Positions 10,370 to 21,159 of a stretch of DNA of 64,000 nucleotides are shown here, piece after piece (the first letter of the stretch is position 1; the number at the start of each line of letters is the position of its first letter). This DNA comes from Isoetes taiwanensis (lineage: Eukaryota > Streptophyta > Lycopodiopsida > Isoetales > Isoetaceae): contig JAJEKV010000010.1 in the NCBI GenBank assembly GCA_021234155.1, forward strand, positions 16,376,275-16,440,274, in the 5' to 3' direction. The translations under genes and the position numbers were made by a program. The notes below the pieces were generated by a model. It had not been told where the DNA came from and searched no databases. It was given only the letters and a program-made list of their open reading frames with translations.

Positions 10370-11966
10370 TGTGACGCCCCACATATTTATACGGTCCTAC
10401 TATACCGACACGCATAAATACAAGCACGCCACCCCTAAAGGTACGCTACCATGGGGGTATGGGAACTTAATTGCAACCTAGGGGTTACTTTATAAAGGAT
10501 TAAATTAGCTATGCTAATTTAACACATTATTAACAATAACCTATAACCTAGGAAATTAGGATAATTACCAATTGGGAGGCGCCACCCGCCCCAATCGATT
10601 GGGCAGCATGGGGATTGCCAAGTTTGGATGCCAACTTGACCCCTATCCCCGGGATTGACTCCCCAAGATCGACCAAGGAAGGCCAGAGCCGAGCCCATCA
10701 ACCACTGGCAGAGAACCGCCATACCGCCGCCCCCTCGTGAAGCCACAAATGAATCTTCAACCGCCAGAGATGGAGGCTTCCATGGGAATGAGTCCAGCCA
10801 GTAATTCGTAGGTGGCTATGTGAATTCTAGATAACACTTGGTTGTGTCCGCCTTTTTCTCTCGTTTTTGTAATTCAATCATAGAAACTAACCCTTGTTTG
10901 TGCAAACAAGTTCTCTTTATATTCAATTCGGGTTCTTACTCAAAAGGATGGATTGTTAGTTCTTTGTTTCATCCGACTCAAACGGGGATTACGGGGGTAG
11001 AGGCCTCTGAACCGTATATGGTAGTATGCTCCTAGATAGCTCGTAAAAGTCCCATTAAATGCGGCTCAGGCACAAGAACCCACCGGTCCTAGATGCTATG
11101 GTCCGGGCTTAGCACCGCATAAGGAACACAAGCAGGGTGACATGAGGGGTGGGGTCTTGCATGAGCATACAAGGCTCCCCGAGACTCCTACAAAGGGCTA
11201 GGCCTGATAGCCGGTCACGAGGGCCGGGTATGGGTCCGACACTCCCGGTGGGAAGGTGTGATCCGTGATGGAGCACCTTTGCACTTTGAGTAGATTTAGG
11301 GTGAGTAAGTCTGCACGGATGCGGGGTCGCTGATGCGCACGTGATTCTCTAGCTCACCCATGGAACCACCGTGGATTCGAAGGGGACGCCTCCCCCCGCC
11401 TCCTCATCGACCAGCGCCATGAACCCGGAGTAGGCTCAGAGGGTGATGCCCCGGTCTCAAGGCTTCCTAAGGCTATAGCCGGGGCCATAGCATGAATTGA
11501 CCCATCCGCAAAGTGTGCACAGTGAGGGGCGGATGGAGTGGACAACCCTAGCCAATGTTCTACGCCAGCCAACGCCATGCCAAGACTCCTGGCCGCTGAT
11601 CTCTTGAGGCCCAAATTGCCACCGATCCCCACGAGTCCGAGCCGGGTAGAACCCGGGTTTGGGTGTTTTCTTAGGATTAGATGCATATTCTATGCCGCTG
11701 GTATTTTGATGGATGTGCCACCCTTCGTGGTGGTTATTTATGTATCTTCGTGGTGTGTGCTAACCCTTGTATTCATGCTTCCGCCGACGTAGGAGTCCCA
11801 TTGAAGGCGTAAATAACGACCCCTTTTCAGGTCCTTCTTCGGGCCTCATTTCATCGATGGCCCGAATCAGACGGAGGGCCCTGCTCATGGTGAGATGAAC
11901 GCCATGGGAGGGGAAAGTCCCCGTATGTATACGTCCGAGGGTCGTATATATTCTGGGAGCGTCACA
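10370..11966 (+). repeat. 3' LTR of the gypsy element, complete (about 1.6 kb)
   Basis: It begins TGTGACGCCCC directly after the polypurine tract and ends GGGAGCGTCACA, giving a perfect 8-bp terminal inverted repeat (TGTGACGC / GCGTCACA). A small palindrome with arms TTAAATTAGC/GCTAATTTAA sits at 10500-10522. Its final ~570 bp match the partial 5' LTR at 1-562. Confidence 0.92.
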
Positions 11967-13465
11967 ACAACAAAGGCATGTAAGAGGCATATACGCTTAA
12001 AATATCGATTCAAGAGAATAAGAAAAGTATAGCCTGTCAACATCAAGAGAAATGAACAAGGAGGACCACTAAAACAAAGCTTCCAGATGCATTATGAATA
12101 GCAAGCCCTATATGCAAACTTACTCTCATGCCACTTGTACAACAGAGCAGGTCACAAGCCATCTTACCGGAATAGATCATGTACATCTTATTACGAAATA
12201 TGTTAACTGTTTGCTATGTAACCCTTGCACATGTATGTGATCAACGCCACCATTGATTTCCTCACATAATCCGCCATGATGAGCAACCTTGAGATGTTGG
12301 TTAATATGGGGCACTGATAGAAGTGTATATGCAAGAGTATCACATGCAACAACTTATATGTTCACATAGCGTTAGCTGTAACATAGAAAATGAAAAGCTC
12401 AAAGAAATTAACGAGCAAGCATAACATATAATGAATAACACGAGATCCGACAAATGCAAGAGTAAAATACAATGAACAGGGACATAAGATCTGACAAACG
12501 CAAGAGTAAAATACAATGAACAAGAACACGATAAACACAAAACACCCCTACTTACCAAACTCATAGAGCAAGCACATTACAATTTTAAGAAGGAAAAAGA
12601 ATGCGCCTGTAACCTTTAGAGAAAAGGGGCAAGGGAAATCGATACCGGTATCCCCGCCAAGAAAGCAACTTCGTCACAGGAAGCGGTGGCAGATCGGCCA
12701 TGGGTGTCGGATGCAGGCCGGATTTGAGATCTGATGCAGGTGTGGATGCCGCAATCTCCAAAACCAACACATCAAGCAACTAAGGAAAGGAAAAAATGAG
12801 CATAGAGGCACCGCATTTAACTCGCACATGGGCTGTTGCAAACCCTGGATTAGTTTGAAAGAAGATTCAAAACGAATCGAAAGGGGCATCGATCCATGGT
12901 AAGATGCACGATGAGGAAGATGCATCCCCAAAGACCAACCCATCATGTAAACACGCCCGTAATCAAGCAAAAGGTAATCAAAGCTGGCCGGTAGGATCGA
13001 GAGTAAACCCAGAAGCGAGAAAACAAGGTAGAAAACCGTAACCTCAAGATTTCGAGAAAAAATATGAGAAACCGGAATGCAAGCCGGAACTTCCGAACCA
13101 AACAAACCGAAAATCAAGACATGGGAAAGAGGGAAGCAAACAATCCACCAAGGGCGGGCAGAGCGCAGAGATCGATGGCAAAGGAGAGACCCAAACAAAA
13201 GAGGCTATCATCGGAAGAACTTGAAGTAAAGGATCCAAAGAAAAATCACTGAAACCCACATGCTTAGCCGCAGATCAAACCAAAACCACTCAATCAAACT
13301 AGCTTGTAACCACGCACCAAACACGCTGAAAAGAACAAACCAATCCATCGAATCAAACTCACCTTTAAAAAGCCAAAGAACCAGAGTGAAGACAACAAAG
13401 ACTCGAAAAGCAATCACACAAAAGCTATCCCGCTGAGAAGAAAGAAGCGTAAATAATTTGACGCT
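11967..13465 (-). other. Unassigned region, T-rich leader-like on the minus strand
   Basis: Sequence between the gypsy 3' LTR and the hairpin module. On the minus strand it is T/C-rich with long frames rich in Leu, Phe and Ser, which reflect base composition rather than a protein. A GT splice-donor-like AAAGGTGAGTTT (minus, about 13370) follows the module, as expected of a 5' untranslated exon. A short duplicated stretch with GCAAGAGTAAAATACAATGAACA occurs near 12460 and 12500. Confidence 0.35.
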
Positions 13466-13469
13466 TTAT

Positions 13470-13668
13470 CTCTTATCCGGTAGGAGAATAGATAGGATGA
13501 AAACTGGTGGAGCAAAAAATGAGCAGAATAGAAAGGAGCTCAAGAGAACGCCGATGGCTGGAAATGAGGAAGGAGGCGGTATAAATAGGAGAGCAAGGTA
13601 GGGCGTCCCCATCCAAGGAATGGCGATTCTATTGCTATTGCAATAGAATCGTGGCATTATGTTATTGG
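13470..13668. repeat. Hairpin/TATA module, copy 1
   Basis: Contains GCGTCCCCATCCAAGGAATG followed by an inverted repeat (arms CGATTCTATTGC / GCAATAGAATCG around TATT) and GTGGCATT. Upstream are TATAAATAGGAG and GAACGCCGAT. The same module occurs inverted at 32280-32480 and directly at 50745-50876. Similarity stops abruptly after GTGGCATT, so that is one edge of the repeat. Confidence 0.7.
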
Positions 13669-13778
13669 TTGTATGGTGTTTTAATTTTTGTTTCAATACA
13701 ACATTTTTGGGATGACCACACCGCCTCCTAATTCCACGTCATTTGGGGTGTCCAATAATTTTTTTGGGCCATTCGATG

Positions 13779-13804
13779 GTGGCATATGCTAGAGCATATG
13801 CCAC
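13779..13804. repeat. Perfect 12-bp palindrome
   Basis: GTGGCATATGCT and AGCATATGCCAC are separated by AG. A cruciform or hairpin is possible. It lies in non-coding sequence downstream of the HUH-type gene. Confidence 0.75.
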
Positions 13805-13982
13805 GCCAGGAAATTCCAGCCCTCAAATGGAAGTCAAGGTAGGGTCAAATCCCCTATATTTGACTTACCCCTATCAGCCAAGCAAACCATTGAATAAATA
13901 CAACCTCTGAAATTTGAAAGTTTGGCCAAACAAATAATGAGCCTGGGGAGTCTAACTCCAGTATAAGTTCCGACGCTCATCC

Positions 13983-14024
13983 AAGCATACTAGGTATCCC
14001 ACAAGAGGGATGCCTAGTATGCTT
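13983..14024. repeat. 18-bp hairpin (one mismatch)
   Basis: AAGCATACTAGGTATCCC is followed by a 6-nt loop and GGGATGCCTAGTATGCTT. It sits about 0.5 kb beyond the 3' end of the HUH-type gene and could be part of an element terminus. Confidence 0.75.
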
Positions 14025-14091
14025 AGGGGCCAAAGCCCACTAACAAAGCAAACAAGTCAGTACCAGCATATCATTTCAATACACAATTCTG

Positions 14092-14400
14092 TTAAACAAT
14101 TGCAGCCTGCTCAAACTTATTGAACACGCCATATTTACAATACACAATTCTTAAACAATTGCAGCCTGTTAAAACTTATTCAACACGTCACATTTACAAG
14201 CATCTACCACAACCAATTTCAGAACTAGCAAACCATACCTGTTAACCAATTGCAGCCTGCTCAAACTTATTCAACACGTTATTTACAATCATTTACCACA
14301 ACCAATTTCAGAATCAGCAAACCATACCTGTTAACCAATTGCAGCCTGCTCAAACTTATTGAACACGTTATTTAGAAGCAAACCATACCTATTATTTCAG
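14092..14400. repeat. Tandem array, four degenerate units of 59-91 bp
   Basis: Units begin near 14092, 14151, 14242 and 14331, each with TTAAMCAATTGCAGCCTG followed by TCAAACTTATT and AACACG. The last two full units also share CCACAACCAATTTCAGAA. Confidence 0.85.
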
Positions 14401-14518
14401 CAATACAAATCGAGATCAAGGTTTATCAACTCCACACACAAAATCACAAGCCAACAGAAGAAGATGTAAAGAGATCAGTCCATAGCTGAGCCACTTTGTG
14501 CATGCCTAATGACTGCAT

Positions 14519-16171
14519 CTAGTTTTCATATTTCTTGCACAAGCAAGACCCTCGTAAGGTCATATGAGAGCGCAAGATGTGCAACTCAGAAATGGGCACC
14601 CCCACAGATATGGCATTGTCAATTGACACATAAAACCCTCTAAGCTGCCGCCTGAGCAAGCGCAAGGATGCCGCAATCCTATGCGCCTCAGTTCCAACCT
14701 AGATAACACTATTCACGAACTCCTGAGCAGAAAATGCTGCCTCAGGCTCAGCCGAGAACACAACAGGGTCCGGATGGGATGCTTCTACAGCAGACGAAAT
14801 AAAAGACTCAGGCAAAGACACAGCAGGTTGCTCCACGCCAGCAACTGGTTCTCCATCAGTCTCCATAACTCCTGCAACTAAAAACAAACAAAGCTATGAA
14901 AACAAACCCATATGTACAATGAAGAGGCAACCAAGTTCATCACCCGACAGCCATGGTACGACCACCCTTGTTCACAGGGATGAAATCTACATCAGGCTGA
15001 AGAATCACAACATCATCACTGTCTCCACTATAAGAAGCATCATGAATATCCTCGAAGTTATTATCTTGTTCATCAGCAGGAATAGCATCATCCCAATACC
15101 ACCTCCTCCCAGGCCCATTCCTTTCCAAAGGTACAAAACCTGCTGGTAGGCCAAACAAGATGGTCCTCATATCCGATGGCATGCAGTGACTAGGATTGAG
15201 CAGGACTCTCCATGCAGCCTGGACACGGTGGTCATTGATATGGGCAGTGTTAGAAGGGATAATCCAAGAACTAGACAAGGTAAATTTTCCAGAACGAATC
15301 ATCTTGGCCAGTGTATACAACAAAATAGCAGTCAATCTACGGTTCCCGTGGTAATTCACAAAATGGGCAGCTCGATTCAACAAGTTTTTGTTATCAAGCA
15401 CAACTAAACTTTTCGTATCACCAGCCCCATCTCAAATACAAATTCTTACCTTTCTCGATGGCAGCCACACTCACATTATGAAGATGGCAGACATAATGAA
15501 CTTTTTCCACATACTTCATACAATACCCAATCAGACCCTCAAAACAATGAAGACGAGTATTTTTAAGGGCTTTGCATACCAATATCACACCAGGAGGCTT
15601 AGAAACCCAATTGAAATCTCTTTTTATGGCATCATTCATGGCCATAGGACTCTTAAACCGGGCTCTAAATGCAGCCTGACAATGCAAATGATCTACAGTA
15701 GCACCACGCTCCATGGCCACAGCTCCAACAACACACCTCCGATTGCAAAACCCCACAACACCATCATAAAAACTCACGGGCACATCTTGCCCGCATTGCA
15801 TTTAAGGTAACACTTACATCTATAACATTCCAGTCCTGCTCAACAGAAAAACCACCATATCCCCCGGTCTCACGCACTTGGGAATTGGAAGAACTCAGGT
15901 TTATAATGTGGCTCAGAGAACCAGGGACAGAGCAACCAACACTCTTCCCCTTTCTCGCTGCCCTCTTAAGAGACATAATGTGGCAGAAAATTACAGACAA
16001 AAACAAAGGCAAGAACACAGCCGGCTTACCTCGGGCACAAATCCCCTTCAAGAAGATTCCACCTTCGCTCCCCACCAAGCAACGCGACCCCTGCTTATCT
16101 AAAAACCCCAAAAAAGCAACAAGCCCAGAGGCAGGACACATAAGAACCTCCGACCTCAGCAGCTCCGCCAT
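14519..16171 (-). pseudogene. Candidate HUH-endonuclease (Rep-like) protein gene, with introns, frame-disrupted
   Basis: Minus-strand coding runs from about 16171. A possible short intron spans 15965-16029, though the frame also reads through it. The next block carries DHLHCQ at 15693-15676 (an H-hydrophobic-H motif) and GYCMK at 15528-15514 (a YxxK motif 53 residues after the last His). This pair and order match motifs II and III of rolling-circle Rep/HUH proteins. Coding continues as NLLNRAAHFVNYHG and WYWDDAIPADEQD, to a GT donor at 14943. A last exon starts after TTGCAG at 14871 and ends with KKYEN and a stop at 14519. Lesions are a frameshift near 15780, a one-base deletion in a G run near 15410, a TAG at 14699-14701 and a phase mismatch at the last intron. 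I cannot name the family; Replitron-type transposases are one candidate. Confidence 0.5.
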
Positions 16172-16454
16172 CCCTGGAGCACCCTACGGCGGCACTACCA
16201 GTTCCGGCCAATCGGGCACAAGATGCTCGGCCTACATTCCAGGGTTTCGAATCCCCACTGCCATCGTCAGCAAAATAACATACTCACATACGAATACCCA
16301 TTTACACCATTAAAAACCTTAGGTTACAAAAATACGATTCCAAATTTCGGCCACATTCCGGTCCTTTGAGATATAGGACATCCCAGGTGTTATAATTGTA
16401 GGTACAACCAAATTTTCTGTTTAAATTCTATAAATTACGCCATTAATTCTAGAT

Positions 16455-16750
16455 TTTTTAGTGACCAAACCACACTCTTTTTCCCAGATCTATTGCTACA
16501 CATCCCCGCAGGTCTGGCCTTCCCATGATCAGCCCATCCCTCCAAGCCAATCCATCCACAGCTCTTGCCATGACTCGCAAAGCCAAGGAGTTGGCAAGAA
16601 AGGCAGTAAACGCTAAGCCCTCCATCAGCACCCCTAAATCCTGTTGAAGCATGTCCGTTAGGAAACCTTTCTTTGCCACCAGATGCCGCTTTACTTCTGC
16701 AACTGTCAGACACGCTACAACTCAACCCACTCACATTTGTCTCTAAGCGA
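16455..16750 (-). pseudogene. Possible upstream exon of the HUH-type gene
   Basis: A minus-strand frame reads like a helical protein: AKKGFLTDMLQQDLGVLMEG (about 16678-16619), then AFTAFLANSLALRVMARAVD, ending in a stop at 16458. The opposite strand also stays open nearby (16810-17172), so assignment is uncertain. It lies in the same orientation as the HUH-type gene and about 0.3 kb upstream. Confidence 0.3.
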
Positions 16751-17250
16751 CAATCAATTGGGTCCTCGATGACTTTTACAAAAACCTCCGCCCAAATGCC
16801 TATAGACAGTTGGACGCAAGTTCTAGACATCTTGCAATTCATGATAAAGGAATATCTACGACTGCTAGTTCCCCTCCTCCAGCAAACAGACGCACACTAC
16901 AGACAGACGGAATGGTACAGACTGAGCCGCTACTTGACAGACAGTCGCATGTGGATTTGGATGTACCCATGCACGAGGTAGTTCAAGAGCAAACACTAGG
17001 GCCAGCAGTATCGGGTTCATATACACACAGACTTCAAATAGCACATGCAGCCCAGGTCTCGAGCAAGGATCACCACCTGAACCTGCATCTCGTGGGGGTC
17101 CAAGAAACATCTTCTGCTTCAAATACTGATGCAACTGCACATTTTTTCATGGATATCATTGTAAGATATTAAAGCACAATGCAACAAATTTCTTCAATAT
17201 CACAGTGATATTTTTACAGCATCAACAGTTTATAAATTTCTCCAAATACT
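16751..17250. other. Unassigned, open on both strands
   Basis: Plus-strand 16810-17172 is open for 120 codons (EPLLDRSHVDL-like composition, Gln/His rich), and minus 16865-17140 is also open. Neither shows a motif I recognise. Confidence 0.25.
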
Positions 17251-17299
17251 GCACTTAGACCTTAATGGGATATTCTCAAAGTAAATTCGAGCAGAATGC

Positions 17300-17880
17300 T
17301 TCACGACTCCTCATGTTTTAGATCACAACACCGAGCTCTGGATCAACCGAACTAAGCACCATTAATCATTCAATTTTATTTATTCTAGCAGTCCGGCGGT
17401 CATGCCAGACCACTTCCATCATTCTCTATCTCTTGTGTCTCATGCCACGACCGGATTGGACCGAGAAATTTGAACCAGAATTGGCTCCAAGCATATCGTC
17501 CATGCTAACGAATATTTCCTGTTCATTTTCAATGGTTAAAGATATAAATTTCCTTCCTCCTTTATTTAACATTCTTCTTCATGCCCATTAGGTAAATGAA
17601 CAACCTTAAGGTCTATAGTACTCTTGATCTGCAAGCCAAATATCTTCACCATGTTCTCACATCAGACTGTATGTGTTGTATGTTCCCCTAGACACCTTTT
17701 TCCTTGTATTTATGTTTTTCAATAGTTGACATAATCTCTGAGATCTTTTAATCTTTCTGCATGCTTAACCTGTATAAACTGTTCATGAGCTCAACATAGC
17801 ATTCTTCAATATATTAAGGTATGAACCTCAATATGATCTCCATATAACTAACTGCATAAATTAAGATATGAACTCCAACA
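17300..17880 (-). repeat. Ty1/copia 3' LTR (far end not resolved)
   Basis: On the minus strand the LTR opens with TGTTGGAGTTCATATC directly after the polypurine tract, and repeats of TTCATA-type words follow. I could not locate the closing CA, because the other LTR is missing. The left boundary given is approximate. Confidence 0.6.
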
Positions 17881-17890
17881 TTCCCCTTTC
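17881..17890 (-). promoter_or_regulatory. Copia polypurine tract
   Basis: GAAAGGGGAA on the minus strand precedes TGTTGGAG, 37 bases after the pol stop. Confidence 0.8.
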
Positions 17891-17926
17891 ATATCATAAT
17901 TTATGAACCTAAAACTTTCTTTTGCA

Positions 17927-20900
17927 TCACAACCTGACATCTTTGCAATTCAACTCATTTGACAATTTCTGGAACCTGTTAGAACCTAAAGCTTTGGTCA
18001 TGATATCTGCAAGTTGATCCTCTGATTTGATGTACTTCAATTGAATAAACCCTTTGTTCACCATGTCTCTAATATAATGCATCTCCATCTCAATGTGTTT
18101 GGTTCGTTCATGCAACACTGGATTCTTGGTCATAGCTATACAACTTTGATTATCACAATATAATTCTGTACTCTCTCCCTGTTTTATGTCCAGTTCATCT
18201 AAAAACCTTCTGGTCCATATGATTTTTTTGGCTGCCAAAGTAGTTGATGCATATTCAGATTCTGCTGTGGAAAGAGCTATAGATGACTGCTTCTTGCTTC
18301 TCCAACTCACAGGAGCTCCTCCTAACATTAAGATGTACCCTGATGTGGATTTTCTTTCATCTGGATCCCCACACCAATCTGCATCACTGTAGCACTTCAA
18401 CCTCAAATCTTTTGAGCAATAAACAATGCTTGTGTTCTTTGTTCCCTTCAAAAATCTCAGAACCTTTTTGGTTGCTAACCAATGTTCATAACCTGGGTCG
18501 TTGGTGTACCTTCTTAGTACATTAACTATAAATGCTATGCCAGGTCTCGTGTTGTTGGCAATAAACAACAAGCTTCCCACCAACTGTCGATATGGCACTT
18601 TGTTCATCTTTTCCCTTTCCTTTTCATTCTTAGGACATAAGTCCTTTGACAGTTTGGTTCCAGCTACAATTGGAGTTTTTATTGCATTGCACTCTTCCAT
18701 TTTGAATTTTTCTAAAACAGAATCAATATACTTACTTTGATTCAACGAGATTTGCATCTTTATTCTGTCTCTCTTAACTTCTACCCCAAGAAACTTTGAC
18801 AACTCTCCCAAATCTGTCATAATTGTACCTGCCCTTAAGTTTTTCTTTGCATTCATTCATAAAAGTCAGATTGTTGGCTGCTAAAATACAGTCATCCACA
18901 TATATTGCAAGTATATAAAAATATTCCCCTTTTCTCAGCAAGTACACATTCCCATCATTTGCAAGCTTTGTAAAATTCTGTTCCTTTAGGAAACCATCAA
19001 TGCAAAAATACCACTGCCTTGGGGATTGTTTTAATCCATAAACTGCCTTCTTTAATCTCCATACCTTTCCTTTTCCAACTTCAAAGCCTATGGCTTGTTT
19101 CATATATACTTCCGCCTCTAAATCTGCATTAAGAAAGGCAGTACATACATCCATATGATGTAAATCCAAATTCAAAGCATTAGAAATAGCAATTAGCATT
19201 CTTATACTTGTTAGTTTAACCGCAGGAGAGTATGTTTCATCAAAATCAATTCCTCTTTTTGAGAATACCCTTGAGCTACTAACCTTGCTTTATATTTTGG
19301 ACTTCCATCTGCATTCACCTTTAGTTTGAACACCCATTTATTCCCTATGGCAGTTTTCCCCTTTGGCAAATCGACCAGTTCATATGTAGATGTTCTCTCA
19401 AATGATTGCATCTCTTCTGCCATTGCATTTTTCCAATTTTGACTGTCAAATGAGTTGATGGCCTGTTCAAAGTTTTCTGGTATACCTGATTCTAGCACCA
19501 TATGAGCTTCATTAATGTTATCTTCTACTGCTTTAAGGTTTTGTAACCTATTACTTCTCACATCATTCCTCCTCCCATACTTTTGTACATTAATATTTGC
19601 TTCTTGTTGTAACCTTTCCCCTTCACATTTCCTTTTTCTGTTCTGTTCATTTGTTTCAATATGTTCTTCAAACTCAGATTCATGTCTTTCCCCTGTTTCA
19701 GAGCTCTCCCCCTTTTCACTATTATCATCACTGTCATTATCTGAGCCAGTCACTTCTTCATGATATTGAGCTTTATTTCCCTCCATATTAGCTGGTTTTT
19801 CAATGTATGCAGGTTTTTCTTTTTCTTCCATTGATGGCTTATACAGTACCTTTTCTTCAAAGATTACATCCCTGCTCACAAGTATCCTCCTTCTTAATGG
19901 ATCATACATCCTATAACCTTTCGAGTGAGCATCATACCCAACTAAAAAGGTTACAACAGGCCTGTCATCAAGTTTTTGTCTCAATTGTTGAGGTATATGT
20001 GTGTATCCAAGACAACCATAAACTTTAAACATCTCATAACTTGGGGTTTTTCCTGACCATATCTGTTCTGGACTTTTTCCCTCAAGACCTTTTGAAGGTA
20101 ATACATTTTGTATGAGCACTGCAGCTTTGACAGTTTCTTCCCAAAGGAAATTAGGCAACCCTGCATGTTTTAACATTCAATATAGTCTTATTTTTCCTTT
20201 CTGCTACCCCATTCTGTTGGGGAGTATGGCTACAAGTATATTGCCTTTTGATACCTTTGTCAATGCAATACCTAATAAATTTCCCAGACATGTATTCCCC
20301 TCCTCGATCAGACCTAACACATTTGATTTCACTTCCAGTCTCACATTCTACTTCTGCTGCAAAAATCTTAAATGCCTCAAATGCCTGGTCCTTTGTTCTT
20401 AAGCAAAATAACTTTGTTCTTCTGCTATAATCATCTACAAAAGTTATAAAGTACCTCTTTCCAATGATTCCTCTAATGTTCAATGGACCACAAAGATCTG
20501 TGTGAATTAATCCCAGAATTTCATTTGCTTTGCCTTTAGCCTTTGAAAAAGGTAATCTTTCATGTTTGCCAAGCATACATCCTCTACATAAATGATTTTC
20601 TGTATTTTTGTCACCTGCTTCAATTAAACCCTGTTTTATCATGGATTCCAGATTTTTCAAGTTTGTATGCCCGAGCCTTTCATGCCATGTTGCAATGCTT
20701 GGTGTTAGTGTCAAATTAATGCTTTCAATAGAACAAGAGCTTATTCCAAACAAATTGCCAACTCTTCTTCCAAGAAACTTCAATTCATTTCCATCAAAAA
20801 TCTTACAATAAGTTCTTTCAAAAACAACTTTCAGCCCCATGTCAACTAGCTGAGAAATTGAAATCAAATTCCTAACCAAGCTAGGAACACATAAAACATT

Positions 20901-21022
20901 TTGCAAGTTCACTATTCTTCCATTCAGATCAAAAAGCTCCAATATGCCAACATCTTCAATTCTTTGTAGATCCCCATTTCCAACTTGTATGTGACCTTCT
21001 TGACTTCCCCTAGCACTCAAAT
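17927..21022 (-). pseudogene. pol: Ty1/copia pol (integrase, RT, RNase H), 5'-truncated and frameshifted
   Basis: Read on the minus strand from 21022. The pre-integrase zinc finger HERLGHTNLKNLE with CRGC is followed by the integrase core LIHTDLCGP, FVDDYSRR and HTPQQNGVAERKN. Next are a Glu/Ser-rich linker, RT beginning WKNAMAEEMQSFE and NKWVFKLK, then KKAVYGLKQSPRQWY and the catalytic YVDD at 18902-18891. RNase H has SADW-type YSDADWCGDPDERKSTSGY, STAESEY and LYCDNQSC. The product ends KDVRL. Gag, protease and the 5' LTR are missing. Frameshifts lie near 20170, 19205-19250 and 18830. The truncation point abuts a LINE fragment. Confidence 0.93.
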
Positions 21023-21140
21023 CACTAGCAATATTGGAGTTCGTCAGGGTTGCCCTTTATCTCCTACACTCTTTGGCTTGTACATTGATCAATTGGAAGA
21101 ATGGCTTGATAATCATGGCGGCGGAGGTCCACATTTGGCA
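21023..21140 (+). pseudogene. LINE reverse transcriptase fragment (second LINE family)
   Basis: A short plus-strand stretch encodes GVRQGCPLSPTLFGLYIDQL followed by EEWLDNHGGGG. This is the RT segment just before the catalytic box of non-LTR elements. It differs from the LINE at 38.7-50 kb (GIRQGCPLAPYLF). It is wedged between the broken end of the copia element and the broken end of the minus-strand gypsy element. Confidence 0.8.
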
Positions 21141-21159
21141 CACTATATCATTAGGCAAC

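Larger units (their letters stand above)
1..11966 (+). mobile_element. Ty3/gypsy chromovirus-type LTR retrotransposon, nearly complete, defective
   Basis: Direct repeats at 1-562 and 10370-11966 flank a primer binding site (565), gag (about 5027), protease-RT-RNase H-integrase-chromodomain (about 6350-9760) and a polypurine tract (10361). This is the Ty3/gypsy order, and the C-terminal chromodomain places it among chromoviruses. The 5' LTR starts before the window, so the target duplication cannot be tested. The internal region is about 9.8 kb, long for a chromovirus, because about 3.7 kb of extra coding modules precede gag. Small indels break every reading frame every 50-150 bases, so no full-length protein can be made from this sequence as given. 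Confidence 0.93.

Noticed and set aside
12674-13198. A 174-codon minus-strand frame
   Set aside because: Same pyrimidine-driven composition with no motif. It lies in the leader-like tail of hairpin module copy 1.
13983-14024. Helitron 3' end at the 18-bp hairpin
   Set aside because: The stem is not the GC-rich short hairpin of the family here, and CTAG lies inside the stem instead of about 11 nt after it.
18186-20811. Several plus-strand frames across the copia element
   Set aside because: Shadows of copia pol on the minus strand.
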